Source: Halomonas sp. HL-93 | GTDB taxonomy: Bacteria; Pseudomonadota; Gammaproteobacteria; Pseudomonadales; Halomonadaceae | Direction of reading: 5' to 3' | DNA length: 64,000 nt | Assembly (NCBI RefSeq): GCF_900086985.1 | Contig: NZ_LT593974.1 | Coordinates: 3,906,001 to 3,970,000, forward strand | Part shown: one piece after another, positions 29,826 through 39,738 of the stretch | How positions within the stretch are numbered: the first letter of the stretch is position 1 | Layout of the letters: every line of letters starts with the position of its first letter | Position numbers and translations under genes: made by a program | Notes under the pieces: model-generated | The model's input: the letters and a program-made list of their open reading frames with translations, nothing else | Database searches by the model: none | Told to the model about the DNA's origin: nothing

Positions 29826-31187
29826 ATGTCCCCATCTATCGATGAACTTCAGCCTGCACTGCCGCCCCGAGGGTTACGCCTGCTAGAAAGCGTTGTGATT
29901 ACCCTCGCGTTTCCGGTTATCGGCTGGGCGATCAATCCAGACGACCCGCTGCTACTTGGCAGTGGCTTGACTTGGTTATTGGCCATCGCCCCTTTGCTGG
30001 TGGGGATGCGCTATGGCTTCGCACTGGGCTTTAGTAGTGCCTTGGGCAGCGTTATGTTGATGGGGCTTGAGGGGTGGTGGTACCACGGTGACCTGCTCAC
30101 CGAGCCGTCCCAGCGCCTGCCGGTTGCCATCGCGCTGATATTGGTCGGTATGATAGCGGGCGAAATGGCCGACACTTGGCGTCGGCGTTTACAGCAAATG
30201 GCCGTTATCCACCGTGCTCAGTCGACACGACTAGAAGAGTTCGTCCGCCACTATCAGTTATTGCGCGTCTCCCACGACCAATTGGCCGAGCGCTTGGCGG
30301 CCAATCCGTTCACCCTGCGCGATGCCCTGAAAGCCCTTGAGGAAAAATATCAATCGCTCGCGCCTGGCGGCGATCTGCTCAAGCAGCACGGTGGCGAACT
30401 GCTGAACTTCCTGGCGCTGCACGCTCGGGTTCAGCAAGCGGTGTTGATACCCGTGGATCATCGTGGGCAATTGCAACCCTCGTTCGCGTCCTGGTTTGGC
30501 GGTGAGGTTACACTCCCGTGGCACGACCCGATGCTGGCTGCCTGCCTTGAACAGCGCCGTATGATTTGTCTCAAAAGCGCGATGGATCAAGGTATTAATA
30601 TTGATAACGCGCCGTTGCTAGCCGTCGTACCTCTCATTGATGTTGAACAACGCATCTACGCTGTGGTGGCCATCACTGCCATGCCCTTTATCGACTTTCA
30701 TCGTGGCCACTTACATTTACTGGCGGTGTTGGGGGCTCAGTTGGGCGATATGTTGCAGCAGGCCCAACACACTCGGCAAGGGGAAGACACCGATCCTCGC
30801 GCCGTCGTCGCCCAATGGGTACGTCACGCCCGCGATCATCAACTTACCTCTCTGCTGATCACCATTGATTTCTCAGCGAAGTTAAGCGATGACCAAGTCG
30901 CCAACGCTATCGATAGCATTGTCAGCCAGCAACGCGGCCTCGACCGGAGTTGGGTCTCCCCACAAGATGACCGGTCACAGCGACTCTATGTACTGCTGCC
31001 ACTCACCCAGCAGGGTGCCTTTGCGATTTATGCCGAGCGTTTGCAGGAAACACTTGCCGCTCAGCCGGGGCTCGGCGAAGACTGCCAGCACATAACCATT
31101 AGCTACAAGGTGCTTGACGGCCGCGTATCGGCTAAGAAATTGCTGTCGACCAAGATCCTTCCCGAGGTCCATCATGCTCACGCCTAG
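29826..31187 (+). CDS. pelD: c-di-GMP receptor PelD
   Basis: 453-aa inner-membrane protein that switches on Pel synthesis when it binds c-di-GMP. Up to four membrane helices occupy about residues 20-112, then a short coil (RLEEFVRHYQLL), a GAF domain (about 180-310) and a degenerate GGDEF domain (about 325-445) without an active GGDEF. Arg370-Gly-Leu-Asp373 is an RxxD inhibitory-site motif, the same RGLD seen in P. aeruginosa PelD, so c-di-GMP control is probably kept. It overlaps pelE by 14 bp. Confidence 0.94.
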   Translation: MSPSIDELQPALPPRGLRLLESVVITLAFPVIGWAINPDDPLLLGSGLTWLLAIAPLLVGMRYGFALGFSSALGSVMLMGLEGWWYHGDLLTEPSQRLPVAIALILVGMIAGEMADTWRRRLQQMAVIHRAQSTRLEEFVRHYQLLRVSHDQLAERLAANPFTLRDALKALEEKYQSLAPGGDLLKQHGGELLNFLALHARVQQAVLIPVDHRGQLQPSFASWFGGEVTLPWHDPMLAACLEQRRMICLKSAMDQGINIDNAPLLAVVPLIDVEQRIYAVVAITAMPFIDFHRGHLHLLAVLGAQLGDMLQQAQHTRQGEDTDPRAVVAQWVRHARDHQLTSLLITIDFSAKLSDDQVANAIDSIVSQQRGLDRSWVSPQDDRSQRLYVLLPLTQQGAFAIYAERLQETLAAQPGLGEDCQHITISYKVLDGRVSAKKLLSTKILPEVHHAHA

Positions 31188-32199
31188 CCCCCCAAGACGT
31201 TTTACAGCCGTGTTGCTGCGCAGTCTGCCATGGCTGAGCGTCGGTTTCTCTGCGGAAGCGGGGGCGGCTTACCTTTGGCTAGCCACTACAGCTATGCCTT
31301 CACTACATGTCATCGCGTTGCATGGGATAGGGGCGCTGCTACTCGCGGAAGGTAGCCGCCAAACCCTACCCGTTGCCTATCAACGGCCCGTCATGGGTAG
31401 CCTGTTAGTGCTGTTGTTGCTGGTTTTTTTACTGCCCGGCATAGGCATATTGGGCTTAGCCATGGGCGTAATCCCAGCGCTTTACCGCGCCGTACCAAAG
31501 CATGACGTGCACTGGCAGGCGTTGGATTTACCACCGCTGCCCTACCAGCCGCTTTCCCCACCTAGCCCTGATACAACCGCCATGCGAGAAGGGTTAACCA
31601 GCGTACTCAGTTATTCCGAGAGCCCCGTGCTACGCCAGGAAGCCATTTTGGCCTGCCGCCATTTACCACGCCGCCAAGCAGTAGGCCTGCTGCGCATTGG
31701 CCTGGCCGACCCAACCGATGACGTACGCTTGCTGGCCTATTCCATGCTCAGTGGCATTGAACGTGAGGTAGACGAACGAATTCAACTGCTTGCGCAGCAA
31801 TACGGGCGTGATGGGGACCCCTTTGGCCATTACGCCGAAGCGCTGGCCGTGCTGTATTGGGAATATGATTACCTCACTCTTGCCCAGGGCAACACCGTCG
31901 AGTTTTATTTAACCCGTGCCTTAGCCTACATCGACCAGGCCATTTTCCAAGCTAACCGCGCTCACCGGCAGCTATTACGTGGCCGCATATGCCTCGCCTT
32001 GAAGGATTATCAAAGTGCTGAAGCCGCCTTTTGCCAATGCGAAAGACTGGGCATGAACGACGACGATCTCGCGCCATATCGCGCCGAACAAGCCTTTCTA
32101 ACCCATCACTACCATACGCTTCGTGGCTATCTGTCACGTCTTAGCCCTGCGACCCAGCGGCACCCTGTGCTGCACCCCTTAATGGAGTATTGGCAATGA
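31174..32199 (+). CDS. pelE: Pel biosynthesis inner-membrane protein PelE
   Basis: 341-aa protein with two membrane segments near the N terminus (about residues 10-60 and 70-95, e.g. LLVLLLLVFLLPGIGILGLAM) and a cytoplasmic helical part with TPR-like repeats (YIDQAIFQANRAHRQLLRGR, ALKDYQSAEAAFCQCERL). PelE belongs to the PelD-E-F-G synthase complex. The ATG at 31174 has GAGG upstream and overlaps the end of pelD; the frame's extension to 31114 is not needed. Its TGA overlaps the pelF ATG. Confidence 0.92.
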   Translation: MLTPSPPRRFTAVLLRSLPWLSVGFSAEAGAAYLWLATTAMPSLHVIALHGIGALLLAEGSRQTLPVAYQRPVMGSLLVLLLLVFLLPGIGILGLAMGVIPALYRAVPKHDVHWQALDLPPLPYQPLSPPSPDTTAMREGLTSVLSYSESPVLRQEAILACRHLPRRQAVGLLRIGLADPTDDVRLLAYSMLSGIEREVDERIQLLAQQYGRDGDPFGHYAEALAVLYWEYDYLTLAQGNTVEFYLTRALAYIDQAIFQANRAHRQLLRGRICLALKDYQSAEAAFCQCERLGMNDDDLAPYRAEQAFLTHHYHTLRGYLSRLSPATQRHPVLHPLMEYWQ

Positions 32200-33779
32200 G
32201 CTGGCCGACGCTGAACCAACGTGACGCTCCGGCGGATGTCACCTTGTTGCTGGAAGGAACCTATCCCATGGTGCGAGGGGGCGTGAGCGCCTGGGTGGAT
32301 CAACTGATTCGTGGCCTGCCCCAGCTGCGTTTCGCGCTGGTTTTCCTGGGTGGCCGCAGCGAACATTATGCTGGCATCTTATTTGAACGACCCGCTAACG
32401 TGGTGCATTTGGAATGCCATTATTTGATGGAGGACTTACCCGCGCATCGCGCCATAAAAGCGCGCCGAGGGCGGCCCAGTACGTTTGCTAAAGTCCGTGA
32501 ACTTCACGAAACGTTGCGCAAAACGGCGACTATCGACCAGCAACGAGCACTGTGTGACGTCGCCCGGATGATCGGCCAGCACGGGGGGTTAAGTCAGGAG
32601 GATTTTCTCCACAGCCAAGAAGCATGGCAATACATTGTCGACCACTACCTTGAGCATGCAACGGAGCCTTCTTTCATCGATTATTTTTGGTCAGTGCGCA
32701 ATATTCATACGCCGCTCTTCATGCTGGCGCGAATTGCCAACGCGTTGCCTAAAAGCCGCTGCCTTCACACCATTTCTACCGGCTATGCTGGCTTTTTAGG
32801 TGCTATGGCGCACCATATTCACCAGCGGCCATTGGTTATCACCGAGCACGGCATCTATACCAAAGAGCGTCAAATCGACCTGCTCGAAGCCAAGTGGATT
32901 AAAACGTCCCGCGATGCGCTCTCCCACGGGTTTCAAATTGATACCGGCTATATCCGACAGATGTGGATCCGTTTTTTCCAGGGCCTTGGGCGGATGACCT
33001 ACGCCAGCGCTGCGCAAATCACCACGCTCCATGAAGGCAACCGCGCACGTCAGTTGCTGGATGGCGCCCCCGAAGCGCGTACGCGACTGATCCCTAACGG
33101 CATTCACATTGAGCGCTTTTCGCCCCTGCGGGACGCCACCGCCCACAATCAGGCCCCTATTGTGGCATTACTGGGTCGCGTCACACCGATTAAGGATATC
33201 AAGACGTTTATTCGTGCCATGTGCCAACTCATCAGTCTAACGCCCGACGCCGAGGGCTGGATTGTCGGTCCCGACAGCGAGGATCCGACCTATGCTCAGG
33301 AATGCCGCGACTTAGTGGCGCAACTTGGTGTGGAAAGCAGCGTTCGCTTTCTAGGCTTCCAGCGCACCGAAGACATCCTCGCCCAGGTGCGCTTGGTGGT
33401 GTTGACCTCAATTAGCGAAGCACAGCCATTAGTGGTACTCGAAGCCATGGCGGCAGGCGTGCCGGTAGTGTGCAGCGATGTCGGCGCCTGCCGCGAACTG
33501 GTCATTGGCAACCCGGCCACACATCAAGCCGCGGGACAAATTGTACCGATTGCCAACCCCATGGCGACGGCTAATGCTATGCATCATTTACTGGCTAATC
33601 CGTCTGCATGGCATAGCGCACGCGCGGCAGGCATTGCCCGCGTTGAGGCCGAGTACACCGACGCTTTAATGATGGAACGCTATCAACAGTTGTATGAAGA
33701 CGTCATTCATCCCTCCTTAGCCGTCAGTGAGGCCTCCCCAACGGGAGATAGCCTGCTGTCGACAATGAGTACCCGTTAA
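32196..33779 (+). CDS. pelF: Pel glycosyltransferase PelF
   Basis: 527-aa cytosolic GT4-type enzyme that polymerises Pel from UDP-sugars. The PelF N terminus LLLEGTYPMVRGGVSAWVDQ is diagnostic; IPNGIHIERFSPLR, ALLGRVTPIKDIKTFIRAM and SISEAQPLVVLEAMAAGVPV (E-x7-E) form the nucleotide-sugar site of the C-terminal Rossmann domain. The ATG at 32196 overlaps the pelE stop (ATGA), and GGAG stands 8 bases upstream. It is co-translated with pelE and followed by pelG after 25 bp. Confidence 0.96.
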   Translation: MSWPTLNQRDAPADVTLLLEGTYPMVRGGVSAWVDQLIRGLPQLRFALVFLGGRSEHYAGILFERPANVVHLECHYLMEDLPAHRAIKARRGRPSTFAKVRELHETLRKTATIDQQRALCDVARMIGQHGGLSQEDFLHSQEAWQYIVDHYLEHATEPSFIDYFWSVRNIHTPLFMLARIANALPKSRCLHTISTGYAGFLGAMAHHIHQRPLVITEHGIYTKERQIDLLEAKWIKTSRDALSHGFQIDTGYIRQMWIRFFQGLGRMTYASAAQITTLHEGNRARQLLDGAPEARTRLIPNGIHIERFSPLRDATAHNQAPIVALLGRVTPIKDIKTFIRAMCQLISLTPDAEGWIVGPDSEDPTYAQECRDLVAQLGVESSVRFLGFQRTEDILAQVRLVVLTSISEAQPLVVLEAMAAGVPVVCSDVGACRELVIGNPATHQAAGQIVPIANPMATANAMHHLLANPSAWHSARAAGIARVEAEYTDALMMERYQQLYEDVIHPSLAVSEASPTGDSLLSTMSTR

Positions 33780-33804
33780 CCGTTGGCGTCAGGAGACGAT
33801 ATTT

Positions 33805-35190
33805 ATGGCCGGCATTGGCTTTGAACTGCGGCGGTTACTCCGTCAGGACAGTTATTTCAGCCTGTTGCGTGCCTATGGCTACGCGGGTTTGATCAGCTCA
33901 GGCCCTTGGGTCTTGTCTATTCTGGCGGTAATGGCATTGGGCGTGCTGTCTGCGGCGGCAAGCCCCTCTAGCACCGCCCATGTAACGGCGTTCTTGGTCT
34001 CCGTCACATGGCTAGTCGCCGGGTCGCTGCTACTGACATCACTGGTGCAACTGCTGTTTACCCGCTTTGTGGCCGACAGGCTGTTTGAAAAACGCGATGC
34101 CGCGATTTTGCCCAACGTGATGGGCCTGCTAACGCTGGTCATGTTAGTAGCTACCCTCGTTGGCGGCGCCGTGCTGTGGTGGGCCTTTGCACAAACGCCT
34201 TGGCTCTATCAGTTGGAAATGCTGATCAGTTTCGTGGTGCTCAGCATGATTTGGTGCGTCACGGTATTTGTTGCGGGGGTAAAAGCCTACCGCCAAGTGT
34301 TACTGGCGTTTACCTGCGGTTATGGGGCCACCTTTATTGGCGGCGTGTTGCTCAACGAACATGGGCTGGAGGGCCTGCTGGGTGGCTTTGTGCTCGGCCA
34401 AAGCCTACTGCTTTTCATGCTCCTGGCGATGGTCATCCGGCATTACCCCAGTAATCGGCTGTGGGGTTTTGACTTACACCGAGCAGGACAGTGTCAGCGT
34501 TCGTTGATCGCCATCGGACTATTCTATCAGGCCGGCATTTGGGCTGATAAACTGGTGTTCTGGTTTAACCCCGCCACATCCGAGCCGATTATTGGCCCGC
34601 TGCGTGCCTCACCGATTTACGACTTACCCATCTTTTTAGCTTATCTCTCCATTGTGCCGGGAATGGCGGTGTTCATCATGCGTATGGAGACCGACTTTGC
34701 AGAACGCTGCCATGCGTATTACGACGCTATACGGGGTGGAGATACGCTGGGGCACATTGAGGCACTGCGCGGCGAAATGGTCGCCAGCGTTCGTCACGGT
34801 ATCTACGATATTTTTAAAGTACAGGGCATCACCGTTGCCGGGCTGCTATTAAGTGGCCCGCTACTATTCACTTGGTTGGGCTTTTCCCACTGGTATTTAC
34901 CGCTATTTAATATCGATATTGTGGCGGTGGGAATACAAGTACTGCTGATGGCCATCCTGAACGTACTGTTCTATCTCGACCGACTCAAACCAGCGCTATG
35001 GCTTTGCCTGCTGTTCTTATTAAGTAACGTGGTCCTTACGCTGCTGAGCCAGCTGTTAGGCCCAGTGTTCTATGGTTACGGGTACGCGCTATCGCTATTG
35101 TTCACCACTTTAGTGGGCTTAGCCGTGCTCGACCACGAGTTCGAACAGTTGACCTATCAAACCTTCATGCTGCAACCGAACAAAGCCTAA
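33805..35190 (+). CDS. pelG: Pel inner-membrane transporter-like protein PelG
   Basis: 461-aa polytopic membrane protein with about 12 hydrophobic segments, distantly like Wzx/MATE flippases. It starts MAGIGFELRRLLRQDSYFSL, the usual PelG N terminus, and ends close to the family's ~456 aa. It is thought to carry Pel across the inner membrane with PelD and PelE. A strong AGGAG precedes the ATG. It is the last pel gene; the stop is 8 bp from the stop of convergent waaA, and no terminator is visible between them. Confidence 0.95.
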   Translation: MAGIGFELRRLLRQDSYFSLLRAYGYAGLISSGPWVLSILAVMALGVLSAAASPSSTAHVTAFLVSVTWLVAGSLLLTSLVQLLFTRFVADRLFEKRDAAILPNVMGLLTLVMLVATLVGGAVLWWAFAQTPWLYQLEMLISFVVLSMIWCVTVFVAGVKAYRQVLLAFTCGYGATFIGGVLLNEHGLEGLLGGFVLGQSLLLFMLLAMVIRHYPSNRLWGFDLHRAGQCQRSLIAIGLFYQAGIWADKLVFWFNPATSEPIIGPLRASPIYDLPIFLAYLSIVPGMAVFIMRMETDFAERCHAYYDAIRGGDTLGHIEALRGEMVASVRHGIYDIFKVQGITVAGLLLSGPLLFTWLGFSHWYLPLFNIDIVAVGIQVLLMAILNVLFYLDRLKPALWLCLLFLLSNVVLTLLSQLLGPVFYGYGYALSLLFTTLVGLAVLDHEFEQLTYQTFMLQPNKA

Positions 35191-35198
35191 TGAAGGCG

Positions 35199-36497
35199 TC
35201 ATGGCGATTGGGGGACCAGCTTGCCTAACCCGTCCAGCGTGCGCTTGAGGGCTCCCTGTTGGGCGTTAATCACCGCCAAGCCGGCCTGACCTTTTTGTTG
35301 GGCACTGCTAGGGTCGTCAAAATAACGGATCAACGCCTCAGCTAGGGCGCCGGGACTGTCCACTAGGGTTAGGGCGCCAGCGGCTAACAGCGGCTCGGCC
35401 ACATCAGCAAAGTTCTCGATCGAAGGCCCGCTTAGCACAGGTCTCCCCATGGCGGCGGGTTCCAGCACGTTTTGGCCGCCCAGCGGCACCAAACTGCCAC
35501 CCACATAGGCCACACTGCCTGCCGCATAGAGCACTGCCAACTCCCCCAGCGTATCAGCCAAGTAGACGTCGGTTCGTGCCGTTACGGGCTGCTGTTGACT
35601 ACGACGGCTTAACGACCAGCTGTCATCGCGACACAGGCGGGCCACCTCATCAAACCGCTTTGGGTGGCGCGGCACCAAGACCAGAAGCGCGCCAGGGTAG
35701 CGTTTGCCAAGCTGGCGGTGCGCCTCAAGCAATAACGCTTCTTCGCCGTCACGGGTGGAACCCGCCACCCATACAGGCCGCCCGCCCCACTGCCGATGTA
35801 AGTACTCACCCTCTTCATAAGCCTTGCTGTTACTAGGCATTTCAAACTTCAGCGAGCCCACTACGCTGGTCACGGCAACGCTGCAGCCTAGTGCATTAAA
35901 GCGCTCGGCGTCAGCCGATGACTTGGCTGCCAGCCAGCTAACGTTCGCCAGGGCATTGGCTAACAATGGTCGCCACCGCCGGTAACGTTGGTAAGCACGA
36001 GGCGATAAACGGCCGTTGACCACGGCCACAGGAACTCTCTGGCGATGACAGGCGTGTAGCAGATTGGGCCATAGTTCGGTTTCAAACATCAGCGCCATGG
36101 CTGGTTTTAGCCGAGCGATAAACCGCTTGGCCGCGCCTGGGTAGTCGAGCGGCAAAAGCCGATGGGCAAGCCGTCTCTGGTCACTTTCAGACTGTTCATA
36201 AATAAGCGCTTGAGCCTGCTGAGCACCGGTGGCGGTCATGGTGGTCAGCAGTAGACTGTGCTGGGGATAGCGCGCAAGTAAGCCTTCGATCAACGGACGC
36301 GCGGCACGCACTTCGCCTACCGAGGCGCAGTGCAGCCAAAGCCGTGGCCCAGAGGGAAGCGGGTCAAGGCGCAAACCTAAACGCTGCAGGCGAGAGTAAG
36401 TGGGTACTTGCTCTCGCCAAATCCGCCATGTAATCAGCGGTGAGAGTGCATACAACGCGATGGAGTAGGCAAGCCGTGGCCAAGCGGATACCGCCAT
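35199..36497 (-). CDS. waaA: 3-deoxy-D-manno-octulosonic acid (Kdo) transferase
   Basis: Inner-membrane-anchored GT30 enzyme that adds Kdo from CMP-Kdo to lipid IVA, the first LPS core step (432 aa). One N-terminal membrane helix (YSIALYALSPLITW), then LWLHCASVGEVRAARPLI with the catalytic Glu, TTMTATGAQQA, LMFETELWPNLLHAC, and the C-terminal CMP site YVGGSLVPLGGQNVLEPAAMG. Whether it adds one or two Kdo units cannot be read, but the nearby Kdo kinase suggests one. hldE ends right at its start (shared base 36497). Confidence 0.96.
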   Translation of the reverse strand: MAVSAWPRLAYSIALYALSPLITWRIWREQVPTYSRLQRLGLRLDPLPSGPRLWLHCASVGEVRAARPLIEGLLARYPQHSLLLTTMTATGAQQAQALIYEQSESDQRRLAHRLLPLDYPGAAKRFIARLKPAMALMFETELWPNLLHACHRQRVPVAVVNGRLSPRAYQRYRRWRPLLANALANVSWLAAKSSADAERFNALGCSVAVTSVVGSLKFEMPSNSKAYEEGEYLHRQWGGRPVWVAGSTRDGEEALLLEAHRQLGKRYPGALLVLVPRHPKRFDEVARLCRDDSWSLSRRSQQQPVTARTDVYLADTLGELAVLYAAGSVAYVGGSLVPLGGQNVLEPAAMGRPVLSGPSIENFADVAEPLLAAGALTLVDSPGALAEALIRYFDDPSSAQQKGQAGLAVINAQQGALKRTLDGLGKLVPQSP

Positions 36498-37927
36498 TAG
36501 CGCTCACGATCCAGAATTGAGCTGATCAACGCCGTGGTTGAGACACCATCTTCAAAGCCCAGTACCTTGACCTCCCCCCCATTGGCGATCACGGCTTTGC
36601 CGCCGGCAATATCTTGCGCCCGGTAGTCACCGCCTTTCACTAAGATATCCGGCAGCACCACCTCGATAAGTGCTTGTGGTGTGTCGTCCGAAAAGGGGAC
36701 AACCCAGTCCACCGCGCCTAACCCCGCCAGCACCTGCATGCGACGGTTGAGCGGATTGATCGGCCGCGTTGGGCCTTTCAAGCGACCGATGGAAGCATCG
36801 TCGTTGACGGCCACAATTAAGCGATTTCCCAGGCGCTTTGCCTGTTCGAGATACGCCACGTGCCCCGCATGCAAAATATCAAAACAGCCGTTGGTCATTA
36901 CCACCCGCTCACCACGCCGCTGGGCAGCTCGTACTGCCTCAATCAGCGATGCCTGCTCAATAACCCCAAACTCGGCAAGTTTATCGCCGTGCAGAGCGGT
37001 ATACAGCTCGGCAATCGACAGCGTGGCGGTCCCCGGCTTGGCGACCACCAATCCGGCACCTAAATTGGCCAGCATCATTGCCTCGGGTAGCTCGTGGCCA
37101 GCCGCAAGCGCTAGCCCCATCAAGCCAATCACAGTGTCTCCCGCGCCCGTCACGTCGAAAACCTCTTGGGCGCGGGTGGGCAAATGCAGCGGCTCATGCC
37201 CCTCGCAAATCAGGGTCATGCCCTTTTCGCTGCGCGTGATCAACAGTGCTTCCAGCTCAAGCTCAACGCGCAGCGCTTCACCACGCTTTGAGAGCTCAGC
37301 ATCGGTGCTACACGGGCCCACTATCGCCTCAAACTCCGTCAAATTCGGCGTAATCAAACTGGCCCCACGATACTTGCTGAAATCGCTGCCCTTGGGATCT
37401 ATTAACACCCGTTTACCCTGGGCACGCGCCAACGAGATCAGCTTTTCCACCTGATTCAACGTGCCCTTACCGTAGTCGGAGAGAATCATCACGTCGCAAT
37501 CAGGCAGCGCCTCTTCTACCTGAGCAAGCAAGTTGCTGGTATCGACACCATCCAGACGCTGCTCGAAGTCCAGGCGCAGTAACTGCTGATTACGACTCAT
37601 CACACGAAGCTTAGTAATCGTTGGTATATCAGGACTTCGCTGAAAGTAAGTACTTACATTTGAAGCAGACAATTGACCCATAAGCAGGTCGGCATTGTCA
37701 TCGGCGCCCACTAACCCAGCCAGGGCGACATGGGCACCCAACGCCGCAATATTCAGCGCGACGTTCGCCGCCCCGCCGGGCCGGTCGTCTGCATCTTCAA
37801 CACGTACCACCGGCACGGGCGCTTCTGGCGATATACGCGAAGTGCCACCGTGCCAGTAGCGGTCTAACATCACATCGCCCACAACGAGAACGCGAGCATG
37901 TTCCAGGGCGTTCAAATCAACTTTCAT
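36497..37927 (-). CDS. hldE: Bifunctional heptose-7-phosphate kinase / heptose-1-phosphate adenylyltransferase
   Basis: 476-aa two-domain enzyme of ADP-heptose synthesis. The N-terminal PfkB-type kinase (about 1-315) has [16 protein letters not shown] and DVTGAGDT with catalytic Asp264; the C-terminal nucleotidyltransferase (about 340-476) has [20 protein letters not shown] with the HxGH motif at 353-356. GmhB, also in this window, acts between its two activities. It overlaps waaC by 11 bp upstream and abuts waaA downstream, so the three are co-transcribed. Confidence 0.97.
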   Translation of the reverse strand: MKVDLNALEHARVLVVGDVMLDRYWHGGTSRISPEAPVPVVRVEDADDRPGGAANVALNIAALGAHVALAGLVGADDNADLLMGQLSASNVSTYFQRSPDIPTITKLRVMSRNQQLLRLDFEQRLDGVDTSNLLAQVEEALPDCDVMILSDYGKGTLNQVEKLISLARAQGKRVLIDPKGSDFSKYRGASLITPNLTEFEAIVGPCSTDAELSKRGEALRVELELEALLITRSEKGMTLICEGHEPLHLPTRAQEVFDVTGAGDTVIGLMGLALAAGHELPEAMMLANLGAGLVVAKPGTATLSIAELYTALHGDKLAEFGVIEQASLIEAVRAAQRRGERVVMTNGCFDILHAGHVAYLEQAKRLGNRLIVAVNDDASIGRLKGPTRPINPLNRRMQVLAGLGAVDWVVPFSDDTPQALIEVVLPDILVKGGDYRAQDIAGGKAVIANGGEVKVLGFEDGVSTTALISSILDRER

Positions 37928-39014
37928 CCGTGAGTCCTGTTATTGGCTGTGCGGCGGTGTGTGCCAGCAGCGCATCGAGCTTAGCAATCACGTCGTCGGC
38001 TTTGATGAGCGACATGGCATCCGCATGGCGTACTCGCTGCCCCCAATTTACCTCCTCCACCGACTTGTGCAGAAAAGCATTCACCGCTTCGGGGTAGGCG
38101 TTCACCGCATAATCACGCCACAAATAGGGCGCAGCACGCTGGGGATTGGTCGTCGCGTAAAGCCCTAGTGTTGGAGTACCCATAGCATTAGCCATATGCG
38201 CAGGGCCGGTATCCGGTGCAATCACCGCCCGCGCGCCATCAATCAATGCCAGAAGGCCCTTTAACGACGTTTGACCAATGGCATTGATAACACTGTCTGG
38301 CTGACAGAGCGCTTCAAGTTGTTCACCGACCTCACGCTCAAGCGAACTGCCACCTCCGGTCAACACAGTTTTCAGACCATGCTGTACCCAGACATGTTCA
38401 ACGACACTGGCATACCCCTCTGCTGACCAGTTACGAAAATTTCGCAGCCGCACGTTGCTGCATGGATTAATTACTAAATAAGGCGCTTCACCGCTGATCA
38501 AACGCGCTTCGTCATAAGCCGCAAGGGGCACCGGCAAATCCCACTCCAGTGGCCCTTCTTCGACTCCCAGCAAACGTGCGAAATCCATAAATGATTCCAG
38601 CACATGAGGGTTGGTTCTGGGCGCTATATGGAGCTGAGTAAAGCGGTGCTGAGCATCTTTGGCCCGCGCCTTGTCGTAACCTACGCGCACTTTGGCTTTC
38701 AAACCAAGCGATAAAATACTGGCACGAATGGCTTGCTGCATATGCAACAGTACGTCAAAGCGCGTGTCCGACAGTTCACGCCACAGGGCGCGCATCCCCT
38801 TAAACCCCGTCGATTTGTCATACACAACAAACTCGACCCCGGACAGACCGGCCAGTAGACTGTACTCCCCTTTGCCGATGATCCAGGTAATGCGCGCGTG
38901 CGGCCACTGGCGCTGCAACGCTCGCACGGTGGGCACAAGGTTGCACACGTCTCCTAACGCAGAGAGGCGCAGAATCGCAATATGATTAGGTTTAGCAGGC
39001 AGAGAGGGCTTCAT
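37917..39014 (-). CDS. waaC: Glycosyltransferase family 9, probable LPS heptosyltransferase I
   Basis: 365-aa GT9 enzyme. [20 protein letters not shown] is the family N terminus, and the ADP-heptose site includes [20 protein letters not shown] and [14 protein letters not shown]. It probably transfers the first heptose to Kdo, because it sits with waaA and hldE and because waaF is present elsewhere; the exact acceptor is inferred. The ATG at 39014 overlaps the start codon of divergent kdkA, and no good ribosome site precedes it (GGAG is 13 bases away), so the true start is uncertain. The frame runs 60 codons further upstream. Confidence 0.85.
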   Translation of the reverse strand: MKPSLPAKPNHIAILRLSALGDVCNLVPTVRALQRQWPHARITWIIGKGEYSLLAGLSGVEFVVYDKSTGFKGMRALWRELSDTRFDVLLHMQQAIRASILSLGLKAKVRVGYDKARAKDAQHRFTQLHIAPRTNPHVLESFMDFARLLGVEEGPLEWDLPVPLAAYDEARLISGEAPYLVINPCSNVRLRNFRNWSAEGYASVVEHVWVQHGLKTVLTGGGSSLEREVGEQLEALCQPDSVINAIGQTSLKGLLALIDGARAVIAPDTGPAHMANAMGTPTLGLYATTNPQRAAPYLWRDYAVNAYPEAVNAFLHKSVEEVNWGQRVRHADAMSLIKADDVIAKLDALLAHTAAQPITGLTDES

Positions 39015-39726
39015 GCGCTTAGCGGCACTCCGGCAAGGAAATAGTCTGATTTTACATGATGAAGACAGTTTATGTGACGCCGCCGTGTCACACCAACCCG
39101 CCCCCGCTTTGTTCAGCGCTGAATACTGGCACTCGCGCGACTTAGTGGTCGGCGAAGCACCGGGCCGGGGCAGCAGCCTTTTTGTACAGGCCACTCCTAC
39201 TGAGCAATGGGTTTTGCGCCCTTACCGGCGAGGCGGTTTAGCCGCGAAGCTAAGCAAGCAGCGCTACTTTTGGTTAGGCGCTGAACGCAGCCGCGGCTTT
39301 CGCGAAATGCGCCTGACGGCGCAATTATTCGAAAAAGGACTGCCTGTTCCGCGCCCTATCGCCACCTGCGTGGTCCGTTATGGACTCACTTACGAAGCAG
39401 CTTTGCTCACTCAGCGCATTGTCGGTGCAAAAGCGTTAGCCGAGTTGATCATCAATAATTCAGCTGACAAAGCACTCTTGCAGCGGGTGGGCGACATGAT
39501 TCGACGCTTTCATGATATAGGGCTTGATCATGTTGATCTGAACGCTCGCAATATTCTGATTGATTCCAACGGCGCGCCATGGCTGATTGACTTGGATCGC
39601 TGCCGTATCCGCCCGCGAGGAAAATGGCAGCAAGCGAATTTAGATAGGTTGGAACGGTCAATACACAAGTTTCAGCCGACCTTGTCAGCATCTCCGATTC
39701 TACAAGGATACCGCACAACCAATTGA
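39013..39726 (+). CDS. kdkA: 3-deoxy-D-manno-octulosonic acid kinase
   Basis: 237-aa protein-kinase-fold enzyme that phosphorylates Kdo at position 4 in bacteria with a single-Kdo core. VLRPYRRGGLAAKLSKQRYFW is the family N-lobe; REMRLTAQLFEKGLPVPRPI follows; HDIGLDHVDLNARNILID is the catalytic loop and LIDLDRCRIRP holds the metal-binding Asp. AGAGGG lies four bases before the ATG at 39013. It points away from waaC, and its start codon overlaps that of waaC. It is the last conserved gene before the AT-rich insert. Confidence 0.92.
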   Translation: MRLAALRQGNSLILHDEDSLCDAAVSHQPAPALFSAEYWHSRDLVVGEAPGRGSSLFVQATPTEQWVLRPYRRGGLAAKLSKQRYFWLGAERSRGFREMRLTAQLFEKGLPVPRPIATCVVRYGLTYEAALLTQRIVGAKALAELIINNSADKALLQRVGDMIRRFHDIGLDHVDLNARNILIDSNGAPWLIDLDRCRIRPRGKWQQANLDRLERSIHKFQPTLSASPILQGYRTTN

Positions 39727-39738
39727 TCTATAGACCTT

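Noticed and set aside
36681..37454. 257-codon plus-strand frame opposite hldE
   Set aside because: Long antisense frames arise from codon bias in G+C-rich genes; hldE is clear on the other strand, and this product is low-complexity Ser/Pro/Ala.
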